Origin: CAWJKP01 sp963843465
GTDB lineage: Bacteria > Planctomycetota > Planctomycetia > Pirellulales > Thermoguttaceae
Length of the DNA stretch: 64,000 bases
Assembly (NCBI GenBank): GCA_963843465.1
Contig: CAWJKP010000002.1
Location: 124,001 to 188,000 of the forward strand
Direction: 5' to 3'
Part shown: in pieces, positions 50,400 to 59,307 of the stretch
Position numbering within the stretch: position 1 is the first letter of the stretch
Layout of the letters: every line of letters begins with the position of its first letter
Notes under the pieces: generated by a model
Databases searched by the model: none
Told to the model about the DNA's origin: nothing
What the model saw: the letters and a program-made list of their open reading frames with translations, nothing else
Position numbers and translations under genes: made by a program

Positions 50400-51674
50400 C
50401 TAACGGGGCTCGATGCGGTCCTTGCCTACCCAGGCGAGGAGAACTTCGGGGATCACCACGGAGCCGTCGGCCTGTTGGTAGTTCTCCAGCACGGCGATCA
50501 AGGCGCGGCTGATGGCGATGGCCGTGCCGTTGAGGGTGTGGAGGAAGTGGGTCCCCTTCTCGCCCTTGACGCGATAGCGGATCTCCAGCCGCCGGGCCTG
50601 GAAATCGGTGCAGTTGGAGGTGCTGGTCACTTCGCCGTAATCGCCGCGGCCGGGCATCCAGGCCTCGAGGTCGAACTTGCGATAGGCCGGGCCGCCCAGA
50701 TCGCCGGTGGCCGTGTCCACCACGCGGTAGGGAATGCCCAGGCCGTCGAACAGCCGGCACTCCAGCGTGCGAAAGTGGTCCAGCATGGCCTCGCTCTGAT
50801 CGGGGAGCGTGAAGGCGAACATTTCCACCTTGGTGAACTGGTGGACGCGGTAGAGTCCCCGGGCGGCGCGGCCGCCGGCGCCGGCCTCGGTGCGGAAGCA
50901 ATGGCTGATGCCGCAGAGTTTCCGCGGCAGGTCCTCGGCGTCCAGGGTCTCGCCGGCCAACAGTCCGCCCAGCGTGATCTCGGCGGTGGCCACCAGGCTC
51001 AGGTCGGAGGAGACGATGCTGTAGATCTGCGTCTCCGGACCGCGGGGAATGTAGCCCACGCCTTCGAGGATCTCGTTGCGGGCCAGGTCGGGCGTGGTGG
51101 CCGGGGTAAACCCTTCCGCCACCAGCACGTCCAGGGCGTAGCGCTGCAAGGCCAACTCCAAGAGGACGGCCTCATTCTTGAGGAAATAGAAGCCGTGCCC
51201 CGCCACCTTGGCGCCGCCCTCGAAATCCATCAGGTCCAGCTTCTCGCCCAGCTCGACGTGGTCCAGCGGCTGGAAGTCGAACTGCGGCAGCGGCGTCTTG
51301 CCTCGGAAGATCTCGCGGTTGGCCGAGTCGTCGGCGCCCACCGGCGCGTGGGGATGCGACATGTTGGGGATCGCGCGGTGGAGGAGATCCAATTCTTCGG
51401 CCATGCGGTCCATGTCGTTCTGCGCCGAGGCTGTCTCTTCGCGCAAGCGGCGGCCTTCCTCCTTGAGGGCCTCGCGTTGGGCCGCGTCTTGGGCCCGGCC
51501 GATGGACTTGGCCGTCTCGTTGGCCTGGCGGTTGAGCTGGTCGACCTTCGACTGCAGGGCCTTGCGACGCGCCTCCAACTGGACGAAGCGATCGACGTCC
51601 ACCTTCGCGTTGCGGTTGACGCAGTTCTGTTTGACCCGTTCGGCGTTTTCGACGATGAATCTGCGGTCGAGCAT
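50400..51674 (-). CDS. serS: Seryl-tRNA synthetase
   Basis: Class II aminoacyl-tRNA synthetase charging tRNA-Ser and tRNA-Sec. The N-terminal coiled-coil arm (ARRKALQSKVDQLNRQANET to EELDLLHRAI) contacts the tRNA; motif 2 is CFRTEAGAGGRAARGLYRVH with HQFTKVEMF, and motif 3 is LNGTAIAISRALIAVLENYQ. At 424 residues it is of normal length and has no interruption. Confidence 0.96.
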   Translation of the reverse strand: MLDRRFIVENAERVKQNCVNRNAKVDVDRFVQLEARRKALQSKVDQLNRQANETAKSIGRAQDAAQREALKEEGRRLREETASAQNDMDRMAEELDLLHRAIPNMSHPHAPVGADDSANREIFRGKTPLPQFDFQPLDHVELGEKLDLMDFEGGAKVAGHGFYFLKNEAVLLELALQRYALDVLVAEGFTPATTPDLARNEILEGVGYIPRGPETQIYSIVSSDLSLVATAEITLGGLLAGETLDAEDLPRKLCGISHCFRTEAGAGGRAARGLYRVHQFTKVEMFAFTLPDQSEAMLDHFRTLECRLFDGLGIPYRVVDTATGDLGGPAYRKFDLEAWMPGRGDYGEVTSTSNCTDFQARRLEIRYRVKGEKGTHFLHTLNGTAIAISRALIAVLENYQQADGSVVIPEVLLAWVGKDRIEPR

Positions 51675-51742
51675 GGGAGGAATGTCCAGCGAATTGTTTT
51701 ACGGACACTTTAGCACGGAAATCGGGTAAACAGGAAACGACG

Positions 51743-51863
51743 AAATCACGAAACCCCGAAAGAAGCGAAAGCCCGATCAAGGCGGAGAAGGACACGTACC
51801 GACCCATCGCCCGTAGCTTTCTTTTTCGGCTCTTCGTCCTTTCGGGCTTTCGTGATTCATCTC
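51743..51863. repeat. Inverted repeat upstream of serS
   Basis: Left part AATCACGAAACCCCGAAAG at 51743 and its approximate inverse CTTTCGGGCTTTCGTGATT ending at 51863, with further AGCGAAAGCC/GGCTTTC pairing inside. It lies in the 225-base gap between serS and the Uma2 gene. Confidence 0.6.
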
Positions 51864-51899
51864 CTTTATGCGATAACCTGAACGTTCGCGGTTCCGATC

Positions 51900-52514
51900 T
51901 TAAACCAGCCATTGCCGCGGGGTTTCCACGTGCGTCACCTCGATCCTCGGCCGCGGCTGGCCGGGGAGCAAGCGGAATTCGAGGGGCACGACGCCGCTGG
52001 AGAGAGTATCGCTCCGTTGGGTCTCAGATTCCCCCGCCTTCTCAAGGCCGTTTCCTCGGTTCCAGTAGAGTTCGAGCGTCCACGACTGGCGATTGACGAT
52101 CAACAGTTCGCGGATGCCTTGCCGGCTATAAAAGGGAATTTTCTCATAGGTGCGGTCACGGGGACTGGTGATTTCGACGACGAAATCGGCGGCGCCGCGG
52201 TAGCAAGCATCTTGGTCTTGCGCCGTGCTCGAAGCGAGAATGACGACCACGTCCGGCACGCGGTAATCGAACGTCCAATCTTCGCTTGTGCCGGCGAGGT
52301 TGACCCCGGGGAAAGCCGTTCCCAGGCCAGCCGCGTCAACTGCCTCATGGAGCGCACACGTCAGACCTCCAGCGAAATCCTGGTGTTGGTTGTCCACGGG
52401 CGGGGCTAGGAAATAGACTCCTTCCCAGACTTCGTCGTGCTGATCGATGCCCAGCGCCCTTCGTTGCTCCTTCAACTGCTCTTCCAGCCATGGATTCTCG
52501 ACAAGCATGGTCAT
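51900..52514 (-). CDS. Uma2-family endonuclease-like protein
   Basis: PD-(D/E)XK-superfamily fold widespread in Planctomycetes and Cyanobacteria. ATG 52514 behind GAGGTG. The catalytic region reads YRVPDVVVILASSTAQDQDACYRGAADFVVEITSPRDRTYEKIPFY: a DV acidic residue, then EITSP with the acidic residue, and R..Y..K. The residues are in order, so it may be active, but most family members have no known target. The gene is complete at 204 residues. Palindromic repeats flank it. Confidence 0.8.
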   Translation of the reverse strand: MTMLVENPWLEEQLKEQRRALGIDQHDEVWEGVYFLAPPVDNQHQDFAGGLTCALHEAVDAAGLGTAFPGVNLAGTSEDWTFDYRVPDVVVILASSTAQDQDACYRGAADFVVEITSPRDRTYEKIPFYSRQGIRELLIVNRQSWTLELYWNRGNGLEKAGESETQRSDTLSSGVVPLEFRLLPGQPRPRIEVTHVETPRQWLV

Positions 52515-52530
52515 ATCAACACCTCGTTTC

Positions 52531-52591
52531 AAGCGTACTCCTCACGCTCCGCGTGAGGATCGGCGTCACGCGGAGCGTGACGAGTACGCTT
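52531..52591. repeat. REPIN-like palindrome (AAGCGTACTCCTCACGCTCC), copy 1
   Basis: Arms CGTACTCCTCACGCTCCGCG and inverse with GTAC at the foot and TCC-loop hairpins. The second copy is at 63341-63395. Confidence 0.88.
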
Positions 52592-52636
52592 CCTGCGACA
52601 AGTTCTCTTTACCATGGTAACCGTTCCCATCGCGCG

Positions 52637-53530
52637 TCACGGCTTCTCCGTACGTTCCGATACCTTCTTCAACGGGGCCGGCAACGCTCCGGCATTGAGA
52701 ACGGCGGCGAGCGACTCAACGTCGCTGCGGGTAAAACTCCCAGTGATCTCGCCGCGGTCCTGGATCGTGCTCATGTTAAAGGGAGCCGAATGGAGCCATC
52801 CGTCGAGAATGATGCCCAGCCGGCGTTTGAACCCGGTAACTTCGTCGGGAAGGTGGGTGGAGGTGAGCCCGCCGAATTTCTTGCCCCCGGCAAAGTTGAA
52901 CTGGAAGGTCAACTCCGGCCGGCCTCGCTGGTCAACGTCCGCACCGGCGTGGACCAAGTACGCCCCGGTGACGTTGAAAGGATCGGCTAGCACCAGAACC
53001 TGGAGCACTTGCTGGCCATTCTTCGTGGTTATCGTCCGCCGGGCAATGTCTGGACACTCGCCGGCGGTGAAGTCCCTACTGGAGCCCGGGTTTACCGGGA
53101 CCCACCAAGCCTTGATCTTGCCGTTTGTGGAATAAAGTTTGTTCACGTCCGGCCCGAGCGCTTTGCCCTTCTCGATGATGCCGGGATTGTCGCGATCGTT
53201 GGCGAGGATGCGGAACTCCAGGCTGCCGAGAGTCGTCACCAGCCGGTCGATCTTCGCCAGGGTGGCCGGGTCGGTGCTCCACAGCCGGACCTCAAGTGTG
53301 GTGTCGCTCACGCGGCGGACCTTGGCCGTCTTGTTCCAGGACCGGCCCGGGTTGATGCGACGGTCGACCACGGCGACCGCTTTGTCGATGTCCGGCTTCC
53401 CTTCGTGACCGGCGGGAATGTCAAAGGCGTAGACCAGCACGGTCCGCTCCTGCGGCGCTCGGCCGCATCCCAGGACGGCGATCAGCGTGGCAGCCAGCAA
53501 AGCGGACGCGGTGCAGCGTGCGGCTTTCAT
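52637..53530 (-). CDS. SecD-P1-like lipoprotein
   Basis: 297 residues, ATG 53530, lipoprotein signal (LLAATLIAVLGC). The chain resembles the periplasmic P1 head of SecD/SecDF: TVLVYAFDIPAGHEGKPDID, VVDRRINPGRSW, LVTTLGSLEFRILANDRDNP and LAGGKKF/TSTHLPD-like segments, with FAGGKKFGGLTSTHLPDEVTGFKRRLGIILDG near the end. No SecD membrane domain is present, so it is a stand-alone P1-like protein. It may aid protein export or be an unrelated homologue; the resemblance is the only evidence. Confidence 0.65.
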   Translation of the reverse strand: MKAARCTASALLAATLIAVLGCGRAPQERTVLVYAFDIPAGHEGKPDIDKAVAVVDRRINPGRSWNKTAKVRRVSDTTLEVRLWSTDPATLAKIDRLVTTLGSLEFRILANDRDNPGIIEKGKALGPDVNKLYSTNGKIKAWWVPVNPGSSRDFTAGECPDIARRTITTKNGQQVLQVLVLADPFNVTGAYLVHAGADVDQRGRPELTFQFNFAGGKKFGGLTSTHLPDEVTGFKRRLGIILDGWLHSAPFNMSTIQDRGEITGSFTRSDVESLAAVLNAGALPAPLKKVSERTEKP

Positions 53531-53549
53531 GGCAGTGCCCTCGGGTGAA

Positions 53550-53662
53550 GTAGGACGGGCATTCTTGCCCGTCGCAGTAGTACGGGCATTCTTGCCCGTC
53601 GTTGCCCATTCGTCCTTGCTTCGCAAGCCATCGCATTGGTCGGGCAGGAATGCCCGACCTAC
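53550..53662. repeat. REP cluster (GTAGGACGGGCATTCTTGCCCGTC)
   Basis: Direct units GTAG-GACGGGCA-TTCT-TGCCCGTC at 53550 and GTAG-TACGGGCATTCTTGCCCGTC at 53577, then an inverted, diverged unit ending CTAC at 53662. Located between the SecD-like gene and the M20 gene. Confidence 0.88.
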
Positions 53663-53705
53663 AACCTGCGGACCCACACTACTTTATGACTCCGCCATCC
53701 GGGTG

Positions 53706-55099
53706 TCAATCGGAGGGAGCCGCTCGCGCGCCGATCCGGCCCAGTTCTTCCCAGAGGATCGCGCTGGCCTTGATGCCGCGATGAAAGTCGGCCAGAGCGA
53801 ACTTCTCGTTGGGGCTGTGCGTGTTGTCGTCGTCCTGGCCCCATCCCAACAGCAGCGTATCGACCCCGAGCACGTCGTGGAAGGTGGCGACGATGGGAAT
53901 CGAGCCGCCCTCGCGGGTGAAGACCGGCGATTGGCCGAAGGCCTGCTGGATGGCCCGGGCGGCCGCCTTCATATAGAGACTGTCCAACGGTATCATCACG
54001 CCCGGCGAGCCGTGGTGGTCGGACAGTTCCATGCGGATGCCCGGCGGGCAGAGTCCCTGGAGCATCTCGCGGAGCGACTGGCTGACCTCGGCGGGGTCCT
54101 GGCGGGGGACGAGCCGGAAGCTGAACTTGGCCGACGCCCGGTCGGGCAGTACCGTCTTGGCCCCCTCGCCCTGATAGCCGGAGGTCAGGCCGTTGATGTC
54201 CAACGTCGGCCGCACCCAGCGGCGCTCGAGCGTTGTGTAGCCCTCTTCTCCGGCCAGCTCGGTCAGGCCGAGATCCCGCTTGTACTGCTCCTCGTCGAAA
54301 GGCAGCCGGGCCATCTGCTCCCGTTCCTCGGGCCCCATTGGCAGCACGGCGTCGTAGAAACCGGGAACCTGGATGCGGCCCCGTTGGTCGATCAAGGCGG
54401 CCAGCATCTTGGCCAGGGCGTTGGCCGGGTTGGCCACCGAGCCGCCGAAGGTGCCCGAGTGCAGGTCGCGGTTCGGTCCGAAGAGCCGCAGCTCATAATA
54501 GGCAATGCCCCGCAGCCCGTAGGTGATGGCCGGCTGACCGGCGCGAACTGGGCGCTGTCGCTGATCACGCAGCAGTCGCAGGCCAAACGCTCCCGGTTCG
54601 CCGCGATGTACTTTTCCAGGTTGCTGCTGCCGACCTCTTCCTCGCCCTCGATGAGAAACTTCAACCTCACCGGCAGCCGGCCCGAAGTCTCCAGCCAGGC
54701 CCGGGCGCTGAGCACGTGGGTGAGCATCTGGCCCTTATCGTCGGTCGCTCCGCGGGCGTAGAGGTTGCCGTCGCGGCGAGATGGCTCGAACGGGGGGGTT
54801 GTCCATTTCTCCAGGGGCTCGGCCGGCTGCACATCGTAATGGCCATAGACCAGAACGGTCGGCGCCCCCTCTACCTCGGGAGACTCGGCATAGACCAGCG
54901 GGTGGCCTTCGGTGGGGATGACGTTGACGGAGAAGCGGAGACGGCGGAACTGGCCGGCGACCCATTCCGCCGCCCGGCGGATGTCGTCGCGGTGCTCGCA
55001 CCTCGCGCTCACGCTGGGAATACGAAGCAACTGGCAGAGATCCTCTTCGAACTCGGATCGGTGGGCATCGAGATACTCGATCAGGGATGGTTCGGGCAT
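53706..55099 (-). CDS. M20-family metallopeptidase / dipeptidase (frameshifted)
   Basis: ATG 55099. Zinc-ligand motifs: VLVYGHYDVQP (His and Asp), GATDDKGQMLTHV (bridging Asp), IEGEEEVGSSNLE (catalytic and ligand Glu). After a dimerisation domain the last His ligand is probably in the SIPIVATFHDVLGVDT-like part, followed by NTHSPNEKFALADFHRGI. The frame shifts at 54532-54546 by one missing base (GCGCCGGTCAG for GCGCCGGGTCAG), giving APGQPAITYGLRGIAYYELR. The length fits M20 dipeptidases or ArgE/PepV relatives. Overlapping regulatory context not seen. Confidence 0.83.
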
Positions 55100-55207
55100 C
55101 GTATTCGGCAAAAGGGGGGAGTCTTGCTCACGGGACGCAATGCTAAAATATAATGATCCTTGGTTGATCCGGCTATCGGGGCGGCAGAAAAGCTGGGGAG
55201 AACCGGC

Positions 55208-55570
55208 ATGAGCGAGAGCGAGTCGGTGAGTGTCAACGTCCCGGTCGAAGCGACCGTCCGACGGCGCAAGGAGCAGCAAGCCCAGCGGCCCAAGCGTCAG
55301 CCGCGTTACAACGTCGTGCTCTGGAACGACGACGATCACACCTACGCTTACGTGATCGTGATGCTGATGCAGCTATTCGGCCACCCTCCCGAAAAGGGCT
55401 ACCAGCTTGCCCAAGAGGTCGACACCCGGGGCCGCGCTATCCTGCTGACGACCACCAAGGAACATGCCGAGCTGAAGCAGGAACAAGTCCACAGTTTCGG
55501 CAAAAACGCCCTGATCGAGAACTGCGCCGGCTCGATGACGGCTACGGTCGAGCCGGTGGAGGAAGGATAA
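55208..55570 (+). CDS. clpS: ATP-dependent Clp protease adaptor ClpS
   Basis: 120 residues. An N-terminal disordered tail precedes the core PRYNVVLWNDDDHTYAYVIVMLMQLFGHPPEKG, which binds N-degron substrates, then YQLAQEVDTRGRAILLTTTKEHAELKQEQVHSFG. The Asn-Asp-Asp at the N-end pocket is present (WNDDDHT). ATG 55208 was chosen over upstream in-frame codons because the M20 gene's divergent leader lies there. Intact. No clpA beside it. Confidence 0.9.
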   Translation: MSESESVSVNVPVEATVRRRKEQQAQRPKRQPRYNVVLWNDDDHTYAYVIVMLMQLFGHPPEKGYQLAQEVDTRGRAILLTTTKEHAELKQEQVHSFGKNALIENCAGSMTATVEPVEEG

Positions 55571-55627
55571 GAGATGAAGGATGAGGGGGGCGACAAGACT
55601 AGCTGCGTCCCCGTTTCGACCCCCGAG

Positions 55628-55701
55628 TTGGGGTCAGGCCGACGTTTGACACTAGCAAAGTTTCGCTCAGTCGCTAACGTCTAACGTCGGCCTGACCCCA
55701 A
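55628..55701. repeat. Palindrome with TTGGGGTCAGGCCGACGTT arms
   Basis: Arms TTGGGGTCAGGCCGACGTT and the inverse AACGTCGGCCTGACCCCAA around a 36-base loop. It lies between clpS and the next gene. Confidence 0.88.
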
Positions 55702-55743
55702 TCCCACCTCCATCTACCCGCGCACACAATCGGAGAAAGAACG

Positions 55744-56529
55744 ATGAACCACACGGCCCTTATTCTCGGACTCTTGATGATTTCCGCAATCCCGGCAAGA
55801 GCGGAAATCCAACCATTCTGGGACTCGATCACTGTAACGACCTCGCGTCCCGGCCAGTCTATCACCATTCATGCAGCACGCGGCGAAGGCCGTCTAACTA
55901 ATCTCGTGGTGACTGTAGGAGCACAATCCGCCTCCGTCCCACACGATGAGTTAAAAGACGTTTTGGCACCCGACTTGGGGTCCATTCGTTTCGTATACCG
56001 GGAGAAGGCAATACTCGTAGACGCGGAGAAGGAATTGCAAAGGTTCTACGTGTCGATGGAATGTGTGGAGCCAGACTCGCGTCTCACCGGGAAACTGCCA
56101 GAGACCGTCATTTTCCACTTTGTCGGCACAAAGTATTCCCAAAAGGAGCGTTGGCGTGAGATACCGCCAAGTGTCAGCCGCCATTTCAAGCCGGAGCCTG
56201 AAACGAAATATGCCGTAGTGGGAACATGGCTCTTCCCTCGGCACAACGGCCAAACAGCTAGTAGTGAACCAGCGGAAGGGAAAATGTATCATGCGTGGTC
56301 AGTTGCAAATGAATTCGTTTACCGGACAGCACTTGCAGACGAGTATGTCCTGCCGGCTCACACGACTGATGCTCTTGGGGATGGCGTCTACCACGTTGCA
56401 TTTGCAGGGAAACACGGCGGTGGAGACCTGCTGGTTGAAGTTGAGGTCCACCAAATCGGGCGCGAACGAGAACCGGTGAGAGTTCTGAGGCAGAGTAGCC
56501 AACAGGAGTCGAAAAGGGGCCGCAGCTAG
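55744..56529 (+). CDS. Secreted protein of unknown function
   Basis: 261 residues; ATG 55744; signal peptide (HTALILGLLMISAIPARA). The rest has no recognised motif. The codon usage is visibly less GC-rich than in the neighbours, with many AT-ending codons, which suggests horizontal acquisition. No membrane segment beyond the signal. It is not convincingly co-transcribed with clpS, 174 bases upstream, across a palindrome. Confidence 0.7.
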   Translation: MNHTALILGLLMISAIPARAEIQPFWDSITVTTSRPGQSITIHAARGEGRLTNLVVTVGAQSASVPHDELKDVLAPDLGSIRFVYREKAILVDAEKELQRFYVSMECVEPDSRLTGKLPETVIFHFVGTKYSQKERWREIPPSVSRHFKPEPETKYAVVGTWLFPRHNGQTASSEPAEGKMYHAWSVANEFVYRTALADEYVLPAHTTDALGDGVYHVAFAGKHGGGDLLVEVEVHQIGREREPVRVLRQSSQQESKRGRS

Positions 56530-56572
56530 TTTTCCCGTTCATCCTCCACCCTCTGCTCTCATCCCTCCGCTC

Positions 56573-57688
56573 TCAGCCCTCATCCTTCCTGAGCCGCCGG
56601 ACGATGGCGTCGGTCATTTCGCGGGTGCCGGCGGCCGTGGGGTCGTCGCGTCGCGGCTTGAGGTCGTAGGTCACGTGCTTGCCCTCGGCGATCACATCGG
56701 CGACGGCCTTCTCCAGCCGCCCGGCCGCGTCCCGCTCGCCGAGATGCCGCAGCATGAGCATACCCGAAAGGATCAAGGCCGTGGGGTTGACCTTGTTCTG
56801 GCCCTTGTACTTCGGCGCGCTGCCGTGGGTGGCCTCGAAGACGGCGGCATGGGGGCCGATGTTGGCCCCGGGAGCGACTCCCAGCCCGCCCACCAGGCCG
56901 GCCACCAGGTCGCTGAGGATGTCGCCGTACAGGTTGGGCAGTGCCAGCACGTCGTAGAGCTCGGGCTTCTGCACCAACTGCATGCACATGTTGTCGACGA
57001 TGCGGTCCTCGAACTCGATCCCTGAGCCGGCGAATTCCGCGGCGACCCGGCGGGCGGTGGCCAGGAACAGCCCGTCGGTGTGCTTCATGATGTTCGCCTT
57101 GTGGACCGCGGTGACCTTCTTGCGGCCGTTGTCCTTGGCGTACTGGAAGGCATAGCGGACGATCCGCTCGGTGCCTGAGACGCTGATCGGCTTGATCGAC
57201 AGGCCGGTTTCGTCCCGGCCGCTGGCGATGCGGCGGTCAGGGCAGTGCTGGTTGATGTAATCCAACAGCTCAGCGGTGGCCGGTTGGCCCGCCTCGAACT
57301 CGACCCCGGCATAGAGGTCCTCGGTGTTTTCGCGGACGATCACCAGGTCGATGGGCACGTTGTTGAAGAAGCTGCGGATGCCCGCGTACTGCTTGCACGG
57401 CCGCACGCAGGCGAAAAGCCCCAGGGCCTGGCGGAGGTAGACGTTGATGCTGCGGAACCCCGTGCCCACGGGTGTGGTGATCGGGGCTTTCAGCGCACAG
57501 CGGGTGCGGCGGATGCTCTGGAGCACGGCTTCGGGCAGCGGATTGCCGGTGCGGGCCATGACATCCACGCCCGCCTCTTGCACGTCCCAGCGGATTTCCA
57601 CGCCGGTAGCGTCGATCGAGCGGCGGGCCGCTTCGGCCAGCTCGGGCCCAACGCCGTCGCCGGTAATCAGGGTTACTTCGTGAGGCAT
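56573..57688 (-). CDS. Isocitrate/isopropylmalate-dehydrogenase family (probable NAD isocitrate dehydrogenase)
   Basis: ATG 57688. Beta-decarboxylating dehydrogenase: LITGDGVGPELAEAARR, LKAPITTPVGTGFRSINVYLRQ (substrate loop; S/N pattern fits isocitrate), DLVIVRENTEDLYAG, KVTAVHKANIMKHTDGLF, DRIVDNMCMQLVQKPE, LPNLYGDILSDLVAG and THGSAPKYKGQNKVNP (cofactor loop). The NIGPHAAVFEATHGSAP and the A/P/T residues after S suggest NAD-type isocitrate dehydrogenase rather than isopropylmalate dehydrogenase. At 371 residues it is intact. No leu genes are nearby. Confidence 0.85.
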   Translation of the reverse strand: MPHEVTLITGDGVGPELAEAARRSIDATGVEIRWDVQEAGVDVMARTGNPLPEAVLQSIRRTRCALKAPITTPVGTGFRSINVYLRQALGLFACVRPCKQYAGIRSFFNNVPIDLVIVRENTEDLYAGVEFEAGQPATAELLDYINQHCPDRRIASGRDETGLSIKPISVSGTERIVRYAFQYAKDNGRKKVTAVHKANIMKHTDGLFLATARRVAAEFAGSGIEFEDRIVDNMCMQLVQKPELYDVLALPNLYGDILSDLVAGLVGGLGVAPGANIGPHAAVFEATHGSAPKYKGQNKVNPTALILSGMLMLRHLGERDAAGRLEKAVADVIAEGKHVTYDLKPRRDDPTAAGTREMTDAIVRRLRKDEG

Positions 57689-58184
57689 GCGACTCCCCAG
57701 GGTGTTCTTGCGCTTCGCGCAGTCGATCCAGCGATATTCCTCACGATCGTATCCTTGGCCCGTCCCCCGTGTCAACCGGGTGCCTCAAACCGGCCCACAG
57801 GACTAAGGGCCCGCAAATCAATGAGGGTCACAGGATCAGTAGCAGGCACACGCCGTGTGCCGTCCAGAGCGGCACACGGCGTGTGCCTGCTACCAAGAGC
57901 CAAAAAAGATGCCCCGCCTGGACCATCTCCAAGCGGGGCGTATATCGAGAGGTAGTCATCGCATCCTTGCGAGGCTGCTGGAAAGCAGCGGCGGCCTCCT
58001 TGCCGCCGGACGAGAAGATACCAAAAGCCATTGCCGTGACCAAGCTGTCCTTCTGTTCACTTCCTGCGCCGGATGCTGCCACCGCTAGCACAAGCCGTGG
58101 CGGTGAAACTGCTCTTTGCTCAATCGTCGCGGCAGGGTACAAGGATCGCTTCGCGCCGACGCAGGTACCCGGCGAGCCGAGGCC
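57689..58184. other. Intergenic region with element copy F
   Basis: About 496 bases. The REPIN core copy F lies at 57838-57894. A GCCCCGC...GCGGGGC stem follows at about 57910-57938. No coding sequence is supported. Confidence 0.6.
57838..57894. repeat. GTAGCAGGCACACG palindrome copy F (short loop)
   Basis: GTAGCAGGCACACGCCGTGT and the inverse ending CTAC. The loop is short (CCAGAGCGG). TIRs and target duplications are not seen, so it is a solo REPIN core of the family. Confidence 0.85.
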
Positions 58185-59049
58185 ATGGCCAATTTCCAGA
58201 CCCATCTCACGGCCAGCACGATCTTGGGCATCGGCTATGGCGGCGTGGCCTACCAGATGTACGGCGTGCCGCCCGCGGCGTCGCTCTTGGCCGCGAGCCT
58301 GTGCGCGGTCTCCGGGATGCTGCCCGACATCGACAGCGGCCCCGGCCGCCCGTTGCGGGAGATCACGACTCTGATGGCGGCCGTGGTGCCCACCATGCTC
58401 TTCGGCCGCTTGCAGCATTTCGGGCTCTCCCAGGAGTGGATCATTCTGATCGGGGCCGCGATCTACGTGGCCATCCGCTTCGGCCTGGCCGCCTTCCTGC
58501 GGCATTACACCGTCCACCGCGGCATGTACCATAGCTTTCCCGCCGCGGCGATCTTCGGCGAGCTGACCTTCCTGCTGGTGTACAGCGAGAGCGTCGTGCT
58601 GCGATTGTTTATCGCCGGCGGAGTGGTCGCCGGATTCCTCTCGCACCTGCTGTTGGACGAGATCTACAGCGTGCAGTGGGACGGCCGTCCGCGGCTGAAG
58701 AGGCTCGTTCGGCACGGCGATGAAGTTCTACGGCGACAAGTGGTGGCCCAACGTCTCGGCCTATGCCAAGCTCGGCCTGCTGACGCTGGTGATCTTCAAG
58801 GACCCGGGCCTGGTCGAGCAATTGCAGAGCGGGCAGGCGGAGCAGGTGGTCGAGGGTCTTCGCAACGAGATCCCCGCGGCCTGGAGCGATTCGGCGCCGC
58901 CCCCCGGCAGCCCGACGGATCCTGAGGGCCGCTCGTTCCCCAAGCCGGCAGCGCCGCCGCCGGACGCCCCGCCAGCCGTCCCGCCAGCCGCTTGGCCGGC
59001 AGCGCCGTCCTTCTTCCCTCCGGCCCCCGCCGGCCCGCCAGGCAACTGA
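58185..59049 (+). CDS. DUF457-like metal-dependent hydrolase membrane protein (frameshifted)
   Basis: ATG 58185. N-terminal HLTASTILGIGYGG with an early His, SGMLPDIDSGPGRPL with the Asp pair, TVHRGMYHSFPAAAI with His-Arg...His, and SHLLLDEIY near residue 155, all typical of the DUF457/YdjM metal-dependent hydrolase family. About four membrane helices. The frame shifts at 58698-58707: AGAGGCTCG is two bases short of AGAGGCGCTCG, giving FGTAMKFYGDKWWPNVSAYAKL. The C terminus is Pro/Ala-rich. Substrate unknown. Confidence 0.72.
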
Positions 59050-59307
59050 GGCGCAGAGCGACTCAGCCACGGCGAACATGGTGGGAATCGCAGCCGGGTG
59101 GTCAGGGCGCCGCGCGGTCCGGCGGCAGTTGGAAACTCAAGTCTAGACGGGTCACCGGGAGAACGCAAGCCGCGCCCGCCAGCCGCTGCTTCCCACGATT
59201 GGTTTTTCCGAACGCCGGGATAAATACTTGCAGGAGTTGTCTCAAACGGTTAAAACGATTTGAGCCCGTTCCGTGACTGGTGGTAAGGAAGCGTGGGAGG
59301 AAACAAC

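Noticed and set aside
57900..58000. Rho-independent terminator after the GCCCCGC stem
   Set aside because: No U-run follows and pairing is short; only the REPIN is supported.
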